64,000 nt of DNA from Halodesulfovibrio aestuarii DSM 17919 = ATCC 29578 (GTDB taxonomy: Bacteria > Desulfobacterota > Desulfovibrionia > Desulfovibrionales > Desulfovibrionaceae): contig NZ_ARQF01000020.1 in the NCBI RefSeq assembly GCF_000384815.1, forward strand, positions 372,001 to 436,000, read 5' to 3'. Below the pieces are notes generated by a model. That model saw only the letters and a program-made list of their open reading frames with translations. It was not told the origin of the DNA and did not search any database. Positions 1-9,739 of the stretch are shown piece by piece. The position numbers and the translations under genes were made by a program. How positions within the stretch are numbered: position 1 is the stretch's first letter; each line of letters opens with the position of its first letter.

Positions 1-217
1 CTATTTAAAAACTTTGCGTTCAATTTCTATATGCTAAGTTAAATTATTACTTCTTGTCCACAAGATCTAAATATACCAAAAAGCACAGCGTCCCTTTATC
101 TGGTGCATATGATTGGGCCTCATCTCTTCTAACATCGTATTTACATACACAACATCTCTGTTATGCTAAATCAGATACCTTTCTACCCGACGTATAGATG
201 CATAGTGGAGGCATCCT

Positions 218-1174
218 ATGAAGCATTTCCAATTACCGACTGGAGAAAAAATACCAGCGTTAGGACTTGGCACCTACCTTAGTCCACCAGAAAAAATAGA
301 GCGCGCTATCCTGTCGGCTCTTGATGCTGGGTACAGACACATAGATTGTGCCGCAATTTACGGTAATGAAAAGCACATTGGTGCCGTATTAAAAAAAGCA
401 TTCAACCAATATCCACGTAAAGATTTATGGATCACCTCAAAACTCTGGTGTGACGCTCATAAACCGGAAGATGTACTTCCTGCTCTCACACGGACTCTTG
501 AAGATCTCGGACTGGACTATCTGGATTTGTACCTCATACATTGGCCGGTCGCATTAAAACGCGGAGTAGAACTTCCTGAAACAAAAGAAGATTACCTTAC
601 GCTGGAAGAAGTACCGCTACGTACTACATGGCGCGCCATGGAAGATTGCGCTGATCGAGGGATTGTCCGAAATATCGGCGTAAGCAATTTCAGCACAAAA
701 AAACTTACAACACTACTCTCCACTGCCGCCATTCCTCCTGCTGTCAACCAAATCGAAATGCATCCTTACCAGCAACAACGGGTACAAGTTGCCTTTGCTA
801 AAAAGCACGACATTACCCTCACAGCATATTGCCCACTCGGCTCCGTGGGAGAGGCTAGGACAACACGAAAAGGCTGCACGCCTCCGCCTCTGCTCAAACA
901 TCCCCTCATTATGACGATTGCAAAAAAGCATGGAAGTACTGCGGCTCAAGTACTGATCGCCTGGCTTTTGAAACAAGACATTGTTGCAATTCCAAAATCT
1001 GTTACTCCGGAAAGAATCCAAGAAAACTTCAAAGGCTCAGAATTATCTTTAGACGCGAATGACATGAGAGTTATCGCAGAGCTAGACATGGGAGCACGTA
1101 TTATCGACGGAAAAGTGTTCACACTCCACAACTCGCCGTACACCTTTGAAAACTTGTGGGATGGAGAATGCTAA
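218..1174 (+). CDS. Aldo/keto reductase
   Basis: Cytosolic NAD(P)H-dependent aldo/keto reductase of 318 aa, the usual family length. The catalytic tetrad is visible: Asp43 in DAGYRHID, Tyr48 in IYGNE, Lys75 in TSKLW and His108 in LIHWP. The later VSNFS and IPKS stretches match the cofactor-binding part of the barrel. The ATG is preceded by GGAGG at suitable spacing. It converges on the metallophosphoesterase gene and the two stop codons overlap (CTAA read from both strands), so neither gene has its own 3' untranslated spacer. Substrate cannot be told from sequence. Confidence 0.93.
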   Translation: MKHFQLPTGEKIPALGLGTYLSPPEKIERAILSALDAGYRHIDCAAIYGNEKHIGAVLKKAFNQYPRKDLWITSKLWCDAHKPEDVLPALTRTLEDLGLDYLDLYLIHWPVALKRGVELPETKEDYLTLEEVPLRTTWRAMEDCADRGIVRNIGVSNFSTKKLTTLLSTAAIPPAVNQIEMHPYQQQRVQVAFAKKHDITLTAYCPLGSVGEARTTRKGCTPPPLLKHPLIMTIAKKHGSTAAQVLIAWLLKQDIVAIPKSVTPERIQENFKGSELSLDANDMRVIAELDMGARIIDGKVFTLHNSPYTFENLWDGEC

Positions 1175-2334
1175 GCCCTAATGCCTGTAACCGTATGCAC
1201 AGTAACCTCCGGAGGAACTGTAAGACGCATCGGCGGCCCCCAGAATCCGGTTCCCGTGCTCACATACAACCTGCTTCCATCAACACAGTGCATCCCTTTT
1301 ACATAGGGCTGGAATAAATGCACCGCGTACGTCCATGGAAAGTATTGTCCACCATGTGTATGACCTGAAAGCTGTATATCAAATTTTGCCTTACTAGCTT
1401 CAAAAATACTTTTAGGCTGGTGTGCCAGCAGGATAGAAAGATCATGTTCCGGTGCACCGGCTTTTGCAGCAAACGGATCAGAAACATATTGTTCACCAAA
1501 TCGTTCGCCATGATAATCCCAGACACCTGCCATTAAAAGCTTACCTTCTCCTTTGCGTACAAGAGTATGCTCATTATTCAGCACAGTAAAATTAAGTGCC
1601 CGCAGTTGTTCGACCCAACCATCAACACCGGAATAAAATTCATGATTACCGGTCACAAAAAAATTCCCTAATGGTGCTTCAAACTTGAGCAATGCATCGA
1701 GTTCTTTTCCAACACGAGAGACTCTGCCATCTATAGCATCTCCAGTAAGTACAAATACGTCAGGACGTAACGCTTCAATCTGTACCATCAATGCATTAAG
1801 CCATTTCCCATCCAATATCGATCCAACATGTAAATCGGAAATTTGGACAATTCGCAACCCTTCCAAATCAGAGTGCAATCCTGCAATTCGTAATACGTTT
1901 TGTTTCACAAGAGGAGTCGCAAACGCCTCCTTTACGGAAAGTGACATTGTAGGAAGCACAGCCGCCATGACAACCGCATTGCCTGCGTTGTGCAAAAAAG
2001 CGCGACGGGCTCCATCAACAGGTCTTCTCTTGCTTGTTACAATACGCCCTCCCAACTGCACCACCTCTTTTACAAAAAGGAATGGGATAGTAAGAGATAT
2101 AAACCCTAACGATAAATAGCCTACCCATCGCAATGTATCGTGAATCTCAACAGGAAGCCCTTCTTCACGAACAACTGCCCGGGTAACGTAATAAATAACC
2201 AAGGCAATAAACAAACCAACAGCAAGCACAATCTTGGTAGACCGACGTACAGTAAGCGGAACAATCATTCGCCAACAAACAATTGCCCAAAGAACAAACA
2301 GAACTGATGTCATCACTATTGAAAAATACGTCAT
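1171..2334 (-). CDS. Membrane-anchored metallophosphoesterase
   Basis: Calcineurin-like phosphoesterase of about 387 aa. The N-terminal ~110 residues hold several hydrophobic segments. A twin-arginine-like stretch (ARRAFLHNAG) and another hydrophobic segment follow, then the phosphoesterase domain with ISDLHVG, LTGDAIDG, GNHEFYSG and SGHTHGG, the full metal-ligand set. The domain is therefore probably outside the cytoplasmic membrane, as in YkuE-like enzymes. The frame is open 32 codons further upstream, but that extension is Cys-rich and uncharacteristic; the start at 2334 leads straight into a membrane segment and has a G-rich ribosome-binding region (GGGGGTAGGG). Substrate unknown. Confidence 0.85.
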   Translation of the reverse strand: MTYFSIVMTSVLFVLWAIVCWRMIVPLTVRRSTKIVLAVGLFIALVIYYVTRAVVREEGLPVEIHDTLRWVGYLSLGFISLTIPFLFVKEVVQLGGRIVTSKRRPVDGARRAFLHNAGNAVVMAAVLPTMSLSVKEAFATPLVKQNVLRIAGLHSDLEGLRIVQISDLHVGSILDGKWLNALMVQIEALRPDVFVLTGDAIDGRVSRVGKELDALLKFEAPLGNFFVTGNHEFYSGVDGWVEQLRALNFTVLNNEHTLVRKGEGKLLMAGVWDYHGERFGEQYVSDPFAAKAGAPEHDLSILLAHQPKSIFEASKAKFDIQLSGHTHGGQYFPWTYAVHLFQPYVKGMHCVDGSRLYVSTGTGFWGPPMRLTVPPEVTVHTVTGIRA

Positions 2335-2542
2335 TTGATCTTTCACCCTACCCCCAGCGATACCTGTGTAGCAGCACTCGCTGCTAACACCTTTTGAATC
2401 TAGGCAATTCGTACAGAGACACAAAAACATCGTACATACGGCTGTTAGGAAAAACTACATGAACGACTTTGAACTTTCTAGAGCCTTGTTTCTTGCAAAG
2501 AGTTTATCATCGCATATTATCTACTATTTCTATGGAATATCC

Positions 2543-2592
2543 AGCAAAAAAACAGGCTCCTTCTTGCTAAAAAAAGAGCCTGTTTTTTGCTG
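2543..2592 (-). terminator. Intrinsic terminator of the DUF2955/HlyD operon
   Basis: Inverted repeat with arms AGCAAAAAAACAGGCTC and GAGCCTGTTTTTTGCT. Read on the minus strand the 3' arm ends in a T-run. It lies about 50 bp beyond the stop of the leftward operon and could also act on the plus strand. Confidence 0.8.
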
Positions 2593-2641
2593 AATAACCA
2601 CGTACCGTTTATAGCGGTGTCTAGCTTTAAGATTCTGCGCA

Positions 2642-3646
2642 TCAGGTTCGGGCTAACTGATTTTTCCCCAACATGATAGCAACACAATAAACTACCCCCA
2701 AAGCAAGCACGAGCTCTACAGTTCGCAACGCAATCAAATCTAAGCCAAAATTATTTCCATATTTACCAATGTACAATTGAAAAGGAACCAGAATTCCCAA
2801 CACGGCATCGTTGTGTATTGAACGTTCCACAGGATCAGGACACTCACACCATTTCATCAAGGTAAATACCAACCCAAACGAGACAAGAAAGAACGTTGCA
2901 ACATTAATTTCAGTCCCCATAAATAGAATAGAAAGAAACATTGCACTACAGCAGCCACCAACCTGTGTAATAATTCTTTTTTCCACTTCTTTCTTCATAT
3001 GCCCATATGTTGGTTGCATAACGGATGTTATAACAGGGACTAAACAAAATGTTGCACTAGTCACTTCATTGAGCATTAAAAATGCGAGGCCGCCCCCTAC
3101 AAGAATCAATATTTTAAGACGCTCCGCACCTGAAACAGGTAACGTCACAACAGGCGTTTGTATTTTCTTCAATTTAATGGGCAATAGTAGATTCACCAAA
3201 TACGCAATAGCAGAAGCCAAAAAAATGCTCACAAGAAGATCACGTATGAGATCTGGCACAACCAGAACGAAGTCACTACTGTTAGCAAAGGTATCAATAA
3301 AAATAACATTAAATAGCGGAAAGATAGCTGATCTTGCTTTTACGCTAGTGTCAGTCTTTTTTCTAATATGATCAAAATATACAACCGACAATGTCCAGAT
3401 AATAAATGGATGCGCAGAGAAAATTTGGTTAACAAAGGAAGCCCCAACCGCAGCCAAAAAAGAAGGGGCTAATATTCTTAGCATGACCGGTAATCTGTTA
3501 ACAGGACAATTATTCGCTATAATTATCCCGTATAATACCAAAAAAATTCCAACTTGCAGGTGTAAAACTTTGCTCAGAACAAGACACAACGCGATTATAA
3601 GTGTTTTTCTTATTATTTCAAACACATAAATACCATCAATACACAA
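2642..3646 (-). CDS. DUF2955-type integral membrane protein, export partner
   Basis: Polytopic membrane protein of about 334 aa with two clusters of roughly five hydrophobic segments separated by a short hydrophilic linker, the layout of FUSC/aromatic-acid-exporter relatives and of the DUF2955 family, which is usually encoded beside an HlyD-type adaptor as here. I infer an inner-membrane efflux component. The frame overlaps the end of the HlyD gene by 11 bp, indicating translational coupling. The first start codon is TTG (3646); an in-frame GTG at 3625 just before the first membrane segment is an alternative. Substrate unknown. Confidence 0.75.
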   Translation of the reverse strand: MCIDGIYVFEIIRKTLIIALCLVLSKVLHLQVGIFLVLYGIIIANNCPVNRLPVMLRILAPSFLAAVGASFVNQIFSAHPFIIWTLSVVYFDHIRKKTDTSVKARSAIFPLFNVIFIDTFANSSDFVLVVPDLIRDLLVSIFLASAIAYLVNLLLPIKLKKIQTPVVTLPVSGAERLKILILVGGGLAFLMLNEVTSATFCLVPVITSVMQPTYGHMKKEVEKRIITQVGGCCSAMFLSILFMGTEINVATFFLVSFGLVFTLMKWCECPDPVERSIHNDAVLGILVPFQLYIGKYGNNFGLDLIALRTVELVLALGVVYCVAIMLGKNQLART

Positions 3647-4547
3647 ATCTAAACAAGCTCAAAAGTCTCATCCACGCATCAGAAACAACCGTAGCTCCCC
3701 CGCTTCCTCTCACCATAAGACTCGCACGACTGCCTGCAATAATGTGTATGTCAAACGTATCGGGAACAATACGGACTCGTATTTTTTGCTGAGGACGTAT
3801 CCATCTTGTTTCATTTCCTATTTCACCTAATCGACTGCGCTGACTGATACCTGAACTGATAGCGTGATCGATAGATATGATTCTGCCCCTGAACACCTTA
3901 TTAGGAATTGCATCATACACAATATTTACTTGTTCATTAACAGCCAAGGCAGACAAGCCTTTCTCTGCAAAATCCCCTTCGATCCACTGTACCCCCTTCA
4001 CCAGATGCACTATCGGTGCTGTTGTAGACGCGTACATCCCTTTGGAAAAAGTAAGGTTTGTCACTATTCCGGAATCGTTAGCCCGGACTTTTGTCCTTTC
4101 TAAATTCAAAGAAGCCATTTTAACATCTGACCTTGCAGACAGCACTGCGGCACGGGTAATGGCCTCTTTGCTCATCGCATTATCCAACTCTTCTTCGCTA
4201 ACAAATGCACGCGCCGCTAATGGTTTGATACGGTTAACATGCTGTACCGCCTCATCATATTCACTTTGTCTTTGAAAAAGCACAGCTTCTGCTTTTTCTT
4301 TTGCAATTTCATATTGCTCAGGATCAATACAAACAAGTACATCCCCGCGTTTTACAAACTCCCCCTCTTGTATCTCTATACTTTTTATGTACCCGTTCAC
4401 TTCCGGCATCACATCAATGGAAATCGTTTTTACCGTGGCCTGTGTCGTAAACGGCAACATGTTATCACTAACCACAAAAAATACGCTCAATGCCAAAGCT
4501 AAAAACAATGTAATTCTAGTTATATGCGCATATACTGAATCTTTCAT
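3636..4547 (-). CDS. HlyD-family membrane fusion protein
   Basis: Periplasmic adaptor of 303 aa: one N-terminal membrane anchor (residues ~9-28), a biotinyl-lipoyl-like half motif (VNGYIKSIEIQEGEFVKRGD), a coiled-coil hairpin (~75-150), the second lipoyl half (VRANDSGIVTNL) and a beta-barrel. This is the EmrA/AaeA arrangement. The ATG overlaps the stop of the small HTH gene (ATGA) and its end overlaps the downstream membrane-protein gene, so all three are one transcript. No outer-membrane TolC-like gene is nearby; a general one is presumably used. Confidence 0.9.
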   Translation of the reverse strand: MKDSVYAHITRITLFLALALSVFFVVSDNMLPFTTQATVKTISIDVMPEVNGYIKSIEIQEGEFVKRGDVLVCIDPEQYEIAKEKAEAVLFQRQSEYDEAVQHVNRIKPLAARAFVSEEELDNAMSKEAITRAAVLSARSDVKMASLNLERTKVRANDSGIVTNLTFSKGMYASTTAPIVHLVKGVQWIEGDFAEKGLSALAVNEQVNIVYDAIPNKVFRGRIISIDHAISSGISQRSRLGEIGNETRWIRPQQKIRVRIVPDTFDIHIIAGSRASLMVRGSGGATVVSDAWMRLLSLFRFVY

Positions 4548-4771
4548 CGTTCCACACTCATCACTGAATCGATTATTTTCTTTGTTTCATCATCATGGAA
4601 TACTCTAGTATATTTTTTTGCCTCAGCGCATCCCAGAATAATCACGATGGTACGAGTACGAGTTTTAGGGTCATTCCACCAATTAAACAGGGTGCTTCTC
4701 CCAAATCCACTCATACGTATTACTTCGGTCAGCTTAATATGGTGCCGTTTGGCAAACTCACTAGCTTTCAT
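4544..4771 (-). CDS. Small HTH DNA-binding protein, likely operon regulator
   Basis: 75-aa basic protein. Residues ~12-45 (KLTEVIRMSGFGRSTLFNWW) look like a Cro/MerR-type helix-turn-helix ending in a tryptophan-rich recognition helix. No ligand-binding domain. It is the first gene of the export operon, its stop overlapping the HlyD start by 4 bp. A 20-bp inverted repeat (GTTGAC-N8-GTCAAC) 50 bp upstream overlaps a possible -35 box and would suit an autoregulatory operator. I do not recognise a named family. Confidence 0.7.
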   Translation of the reverse strand: MKASEFAKRHHIKLTEVIRMSGFGRSTLFNWWNDPKTRTRTIVIILGCAEAKKYTRVFHDDETKKIIDSVMSVER

Positions 4772-4821
4772 AAGTCCTCATATTGGATGTTTATTGCTTT
4801 TAAAGTCCCCCTGATAGACTT

Positions 4822-4841
4822 GTTGACTTTCAAATGTCAAC
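4822..4841 (-). promoter_or_regulatory. Candidate operator/promoter of the export operon
   Basis: Perfect 6-bp arms GTTGAC/GTCAAC separated by 8 bp. On the minus strand it includes TTGACA, and CTATCA/TATCAG follows 17-18 bp later, a plausible -35/-10 pair reading toward the small HTH gene. Confidence 0.45.
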
Positions 4842-4940
4842 CTGTCCCATGCCACATATGATTTTCTACAAGCAGGAAAAGACATCCTATAATCAGCTCA
4901 TATGGTATGAACTTAGCGACTAGGCACTGAGAATGAACAC

Positions 4941-4980
4941 AAAAAAAGAGGCTCTTTCCAAAAGAAAAGAACCTCTTTTT
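4941..4980 (-). terminator. Terminator of chemoreceptor gene
   Basis: AAAAAAAGAGG ... CCTCTTTTT inverted repeat with further internal pairing (CTCTTT/AAAAGA). It lies just past the stop of the leftward chemoreceptor gene and ends in a T-run on the minus strand. Confidence 0.75.
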
Positions 4981-5007
4981 CAGGTATTATTGACAGGTTA
5001 CATACAA

Positions 5008-7101
5008 TTAATCCTGTTTCAAAGTCTGAATAACACCATTCAATTCATCAGACAGACGAGCCAACGTTGCCATTGTCCTCGCAGAATCACTGGCCGAGGA
5101 GGCCATTTGGCCAGCCAACGTTGTTACTTCCTCTACACTTGCATTAATTTCTTCACTGCTAGCGGACTGCTCTTCCGATGCCGTGGCGATAACACGTACC
5201 ATGTCAGTGGAGCTTTCAATCATTGTAGTCATGTTCACCAATGAATCGCCTGCTTCCTTCGCAAGACTGGTACAGTTCACAACCACATCTGTTGTCTGCT
5301 TCATGGCTTCAATATTCTGACTTGTTCCCTGCTGAATAGCTGAAACAGCCTGTTCAACTTCTGATGTGGCGTGCATCGTTTTTTCTGCAAGCTTGCGGAC
5401 TTCATCAGCAACAACTGCAAATCCACGTCCTGCCTCTCCTGCACGGGCAGCTTCAATAGCTGCATTTAATGCAAGCAAGTTTGTCTGGTCTGCAATGTCC
5501 GAAATCACGTCCATAATCTGACCAATACCCTGTGCTTTTTCGCCGAGTGAGCCAAGGCTGTTCATCATTTTTTCAGATCGACTTGCCACATCATCAATAG
5601 CTTTCACAACCTCCATTACAGAGTCAGCCTCATGTATCACGCTTTCACGCATTACTTCAGAGTGCTGAGCTGCATCAGATGCATTACGAGCAACTTCCAT
5701 TACAGCAGTATTCATCTGCACCATAGCCGTTGCAGTTTCTCCGCTGCGTGCAGCCTGCCGTTCTGTCCCAAGTCTGGTCTGTTCAACAAGCGCTGTTAAT
5801 TCCTCTGAGACAGAACCAATATTCTCAACAATAGACTCGAGCTGCCCAGCTGCGTGGTTCAGCCCTTCTTTACGGGCAACTTCAGCCTGAGCTTGAGCCT
5901 CGGCAGCCGTTTGCAGAGCTTCATTTGCTCGTGCTGTCTGTTTTTCAGCCTCTTCTGTTTTACTATCTGCCATCTGAATAGAGCTCACAAGACTAGCTAC
6001 CATTTCCTTCAGCGCAAGATGCAGATCCAAAATTTCACCTGAGAATTCAGCATCAGGTTGAACATTTGAATACTCACCCTTGCTTACTTCTTTTGCAAAG
6101 TGAATAACTCTGTAAAGAGGCTTTACCGTACGCAAAACAAACAAATATGCTATTAATCCAATAAGTAATGTCACACACACACCTGAAACAACAGTAACCA
6201 TCAGGCTATATTTGGCCGCTTCAAGGACTTCACTTTCATTTTTTATAACAAGTAATTTATGGCCGGTTGCAGGTACAGAATGCATACGAACAAGCTGCGT
6301 ACCGCTCTCAGCTTCAATCTCGTACATGCCATCCTGTTTTGCCGCTAATGAGTCTAACGCCTTGTTCCCGGTAGAGCCAATGCGTTTCATAATAAGATGT
6401 TCATCCCCAGGGGCTGCAAGCACAGTTCCATCATTTTCAAGCAACAGTACCCGACCTGTTTCACCAATTTTAATATCCTTCATCAGTGTTACAAGCATAG
6501 AAAGCTGAACATCAACAGCAATGACACCAAGTACTTTCCCTTGTTGATTACGCACAACAGTCATGGTGCTTGCCACAGGCATACCGGAAGTACTCTGATA
6601 AGCCTTAGAAATAGCCGAACCGGAAGAAGAGGCTACTGCTGTTTTATACCAAGGACGCTGGCGAGGATCATATTGCGCCGGCAACACTGTTGGCTCGGAC
6701 ATAATAAAGCCACCAGTGTTACTGCCATAATATACTAACTCATAACTTGTATGTGAGGCTTGTGCATTGGAGAATGCTCCTGCCAGACGATGTTCAGATT
6801 GTGTCAGATCGTTAAAGGCAAAATGAATTTCAGACTGAATCGTATTGTTATAGGTAAATGTTCCTGTAACGTCTTGCAGATCCTTAAGTAACGCCAATTC
6901 TTTCGTTGTATTAATCGCATCGGCGAAAAAACTGGTTACGATATGCTCAACAAGGGTCGCATCTGTTTTTGACGACAGTTCATACGATTTAATAGCGTCC
7001 TCGCGCACAATAACATTTGAAAAAATAAGAACCAACGCAACCGACACTAACGAAGCTGTCATCACTAAAGCCGTGACCTTGGCTTTGATACTTTTAAACA
7101 T
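5008..7101 (-). CDS. Methyl-accepting chemotaxis protein, double-Cache
   Basis: Transmembrane chemoreceptor of 697 aa. A membrane segment at ~8-30, a periplasmic double-Cache sensor (~35-285, with the hallmark [12 protein letters not shown]), a second membrane segment (~295-320), HAMP (~322-375), then a signalling domain with the hairpin tip [19 protein letters not shown]. It should relay ligand binding to CheA/CheW. No C-terminal CheR-docking pentapeptide is seen. Start is ATG with a GGGGGGAT ribosome site. Monocistronic, with its own terminator. Double-Cache domains often bind amino acids or organic acids, but the ligand cannot be assigned. Confidence 0.95.
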   Translation of the reverse strand: MFKSIKAKVTALVMTASLVSVALVLIFSNVIVREDAIKSYELSSKTDATLVEHIVTSFFADAINTTKELALLKDLQDVTGTFTYNNTIQSEIHFAFNDLTQSEHRLAGAFSNAQASHTSYELVYYGSNTGGFIMSEPTVLPAQYDPRQRPWYKTAVASSSGSAISKAYQSTSGMPVASTMTVVRNQQGKVLGVIAVDVQLSMLVTLMKDIKIGETGRVLLLENDGTVLAAPGDEHLIMKRIGSTGNKALDSLAAKQDGMYEIEAESGTQLVRMHSVPATGHKLLVIKNESEVLEAAKYSLMVTVVSGVCVTLLIGLIAYLFVLRTVKPLYRVIHFAKEVSKGEYSNVQPDAEFSGEILDLHLALKEMVASLVSSIQMADSKTEEAEKQTARANEALQTAAEAQAQAEVARKEGLNHAAGQLESIVENIGSVSEELTALVEQTRLGTERQAARSGETATAMVQMNTAVMEVARNASDAAQHSEVMRESVIHEADSVMEVVKAIDDVASRSEKMMNSLGSLGEKAQGIGQIMDVISDIADQTNLLALNAAIEAARAGEAGRGFAVVADEVRKLAEKTMHATSEVEQAVSAIQQGTSQNIEAMKQTTDVVVNCTSLAKEAGDSLVNMTTMIESSTDMVRVIATASEEQSASSEEINASVEEVTTLAGQMASSASDSARTMATLARLSDELNGVIQTLKQD

Positions 7102-7544
7102 ATCCCCCCCATAAAAATTGCATACATGAACAATAAAAAGATAATTTTAGCATATAAGATCAACTTACCATTCTAATTTTACTTTTTTCACAAGCAAAGC
7201 GTTCTCCACATTACTCTAAATAAAATTTTATATGATACTTGTCTCTTCAACTATTTCGGCAATACGGGGTGAAAACTTAATTTAAAAAAGAAAACAACAG
7301 CCAATACATACCTACTGACGTGTCTTGACACTCAAAAATTAAAAAACATCAATCGCAACTCCATCAACAAGAGAAAAGTTCATCTCTCAGAAAAAGTTAT
7401 AATCAACTGGCTGTATCCAAAGTACAAAAAACTTTTTGATCATATTCAACCTCATTCTCTTCTTTACAAAGGCAGGAACATGTGTGATTTAAATGTGTGG
7501 CGGTACGCCAAAAACTTAACCACATATAACCAACATATTTTTCA
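7102..7544. other. Intergenic region, chemoreceptor / amidohydrolase
   Basis: AT-rich divergent spacer of 443 bp with no convincing gene. It must hold the promoters for both flanking genes. The only notable site is a 12-bp palindrome GTGTCTTGACAC at 7320-7331 that includes a TTGACA hexamer; no good -10 follows. Confidence 0.5.
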
Positions 7545-8738
7545 ATGCTCAATGCCATCCGCGCTCGTCGCATCCTACCTATGGAAGGCCATAACACTTC
7601 CTCCCGAACAGATTCGGGATATTACTCTTTTCCAGATGTCATTGAAGACGGCGTTATCGTCCACAACAGTTCAACTATTGTGGACGTTCTTTCGTTCAAT
7701 GCCTTTTCAAAAAAGTACACTCTCAAAGCGGAAGATCTGGGCGATGTAACACTGGCACCAGCTCTCATTAACTGCCATAACCATCTGGAGCTTGCCCATC
7801 TAAAAGGTAAAGCAACATTTGGTGAAGGGTTTGAGACATGGATTGATTCAGCTCTGCCACACATGGCAACTCCAGTTACTGCTCTAAGCCTTGAATCCGC
7901 CGTGTCTGAAATGGCAAAAACTGGCACTGCTCATATCGCAGATGTTAACGGACGCGCACCTAAAGCTGTGTACGATGCCGTTACTGCATATAACCTCAGC
8001 TGCCATATTCAGTTTGAAGTGTTCGGCTATAATTTTCCCAATATTGCCACCGGAACCTTATGTCCCGAGGACTTATTCTCCTCCACTGCTGCGACATTGC
8101 CAAACGAAGCCAAAAAACGATGGATGACTCTTTCCGGTCACGCTCTCTATTCAACCAGTCCTGATGCATTGGTTGTTGCTAAACAATGGTGCCGCTCTCA
8201 TGAGCGGTATTTTTCTATCCATCTTTCAGAGCATCTAGGTGAAGATGAGTTGCTAACCAAGGGAACCGGCCGCTTTAGAGAACAACTTTCACGCCGAGTT
8301 CTCCCCAAGGACTTTACTCCGCCTAAAATGCGTGCAGTACCATATGCGAAGCATCTTGGGTTACTTGATGAATCTACTCTTGCCGTCCACTGCGTCCACT
8401 GCACACAGGAAGACATCAATATTCTTCAGGAAAGCGGGACAACTGTGTGCCTGTGCCCACGCTCCAATGAACTTATCGGAGTAGGCACCGCACCAGTACG
8501 CAATTTTCTAGAAGCAGGCCTTCAACTGACCCTCGGTACAGACAGCCTTGCTTCAAACCATGACCTCAACCTTTGGAATGAAGCGCGCTACCTGCGCGAT
8601 AATTTCGATATACCTACCGGTGCATTGTTACGCATGCTTACTATTGCAGGCGCCAAAGCACTGGGCATTACGAATGAATTAGGAACATTGTCGAAAGGCA
8701 AACGGTTCCACTACGCTATTTTGCCGGAAGACTTTTAG
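7545..8738 (+). CDS. Amidohydrolase (aminodeoxyfutalosine/SAH deaminase-like)
   Basis: Metal-dependent cytosolic deaminase of 397 aa in the amidohydrolase superfamily. Metal and substrate motifs are NCHNHLELAHLKG (~77-89), SGHALY, SIHLSEH, VHCVHCT and GTDSLASNHDLN. This pattern matches the group with S-adenosylhomocysteine deaminase and aminodeoxyfutalosine deaminase, the latter acting in futalosine-dependent menaquinone synthesis; which reaction applies is inference. The start at 7545 lacks a clear Shine-Dalgarno, but the beginning (AIRARRILPM) fits the family. It is closely followed by pyrB-pyrC and probably cotranscribed with them. Confidence 0.85.
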   Translation: MLNAIRARRILPMEGHNTSSRTDSGYYSFPDVIEDGVIVHNSSTIVDVLSFNAFSKKYTLKAEDLGDVTLAPALINCHNHLELAHLKGKATFGEGFETWIDSALPHMATPVTALSLESAVSEMAKTGTAHIADVNGRAPKAVYDAVTAYNLSCHIQFEVFGYNFPNIATGTLCPEDLFSSTAATLPNEAKKRWMTLSGHALYSTSPDALVVAKQWCRSHERYFSIHLSEHLGEDELLTKGTGRFREQLSRRVLPKDFTPPKMRAVPYAKHLGLLDESTLAVHCVHCTQEDINILQESGTTVCLCPRSNELIGVGTAPVRNFLEAGLQLTLGTDSLASNHDLNLWNEARYLRDNFDIPTGALLRMLTIAGAKALGITNELGTLSKGKRFHYAILPEDF

Positions 8739-8783
8739 TCTTCCAATCATCATGGGCTTTGCCCGCAAACCAGAGAAAATGAA

Positions 8784-9737
8784 ATGCCACAAGAAAAACA
8801 CTTCATCTGGCCGCACAAGGACCTTTTGGACGTTAGTCAGCTGTCACTCGAAGAAGTCTCTCATCTTCTCGATACAGCCGAGCAATTTCACGAAATCAAC
8901 CAGCGCCCTGTCAAAAAGGTTCCGACCCTTAAGGGTAAAAGCGTTGTGCTCTTCTTTGCTGAGCCGAGTACGCGGACAAAGACCTCATTCGACGTTGCAG
9001 GCAAGCGCTTGTCTGCTGACACTTTTTCACTGTCCAGCAGCAGTTCCAGTCTGACAAAAGGCGAAAGTCTTAAAGACACTGCACTCACACTTGAAGCCAT
9101 GAACCCTGATGTTATCGTTTTGCGCCACAAGGCAAACGGTGCCGCGCAGTTTATCGCGGAACGTCTGGACTGCGCAGTAGTCAACGCAGGTGATGGCTGT
9201 CACGCACATCCGACTCAAGCACTTCTGGATAACTTTACCCTGCGCAGGGCATGGAATAACGAGTACAAGGGTAAAACAATCCTTATCCTCGGCGACATCA
9301 AACACAGCCGTGTAGCACGTTCCAACATCAACCTGCTCACACGTCAGGGTGTTAAGGTTAGATTATGCGCCCCGCGCACATTGTTGCCTCACACTGTACA
9401 CACATGGCCTGTAGAAATATTCCAGGACCTAAACAAAGCTATGGAAGGTGTTGACGCTGTTATGTGTCTGCGCCTTCAACTGGAACGTCAACAGTCAGGT
9501 CTGTTACCTGACCTAAGTGAATACGCACGCATGTACTGTCTTACTGCAAATCACATGGATATGGCGGTTGAGGGTGCTAAGATTCTTCATCCGGGGCCTA
9601 TGAACAGAGGACTTGAGATTGCTTCAGACCTCGCCGACTGCAAAAACAGTCGCGTTCTTAATCAGGTTTCCGCAGGCGTAGCCACTCGCATGGCAATCCT
9701 GTACCTTCACGCAACCCGTAAGGACAAAGGAGTATAG
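8784..9737 (+). CDS. pyrB: Aspartate carbamoyltransferase, catalytic chain
   Basis: Second step of de novo pyrimidine synthesis: carbamoyl phosphate plus aspartate to carbamoyl aspartate. 317 aa. Visible signatures are the carbamoyl-phosphate loop [11 protein letters not shown] (~57-67), the [10 protein letters not shown] segment and [10 protein letters not shown] near the C-terminus. No regulatory chain (pyrI) is next to it; instead pyrC begins 2 bp after the stop, so the two are coupled, as expected for the PyrB-PyrC type without PyrI. Confidence 0.96.
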   Translation: MPQEKHFIWPHKDLLDVSQLSLEEVSHLLDTAEQFHEINQRPVKKVPTLKGKSVVLFFAEPSTRTKTSFDVAGKRLSADTFSLSSSSSSLTKGESLKDTALTLEAMNPDVIVLRHKANGAAQFIAERLDCAVVNAGDGCHAHPTQALLDNFTLRRAWNNEYKGKTILILGDIKHSRVARSNINLLTRQGVKVRLCAPRTLLPHTVHTWPVEIFQDLNKAMEGVDAVMCLRLQLERQQSGLLPDLSEYARMYCLTANHMDMAVEGAKILHPGPMNRGLEIASDLADCKNSRVLNQVSAGVATRMAILYLHATRKDKGV

Positions 9738-9739
9738 CC

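Noticed and set aside
1685-2119. 144-codon frame opposite the metallophosphoesterase
   Set aside because: Lies wholly antisense to a well-supported gene and has no domain or ribosome site.
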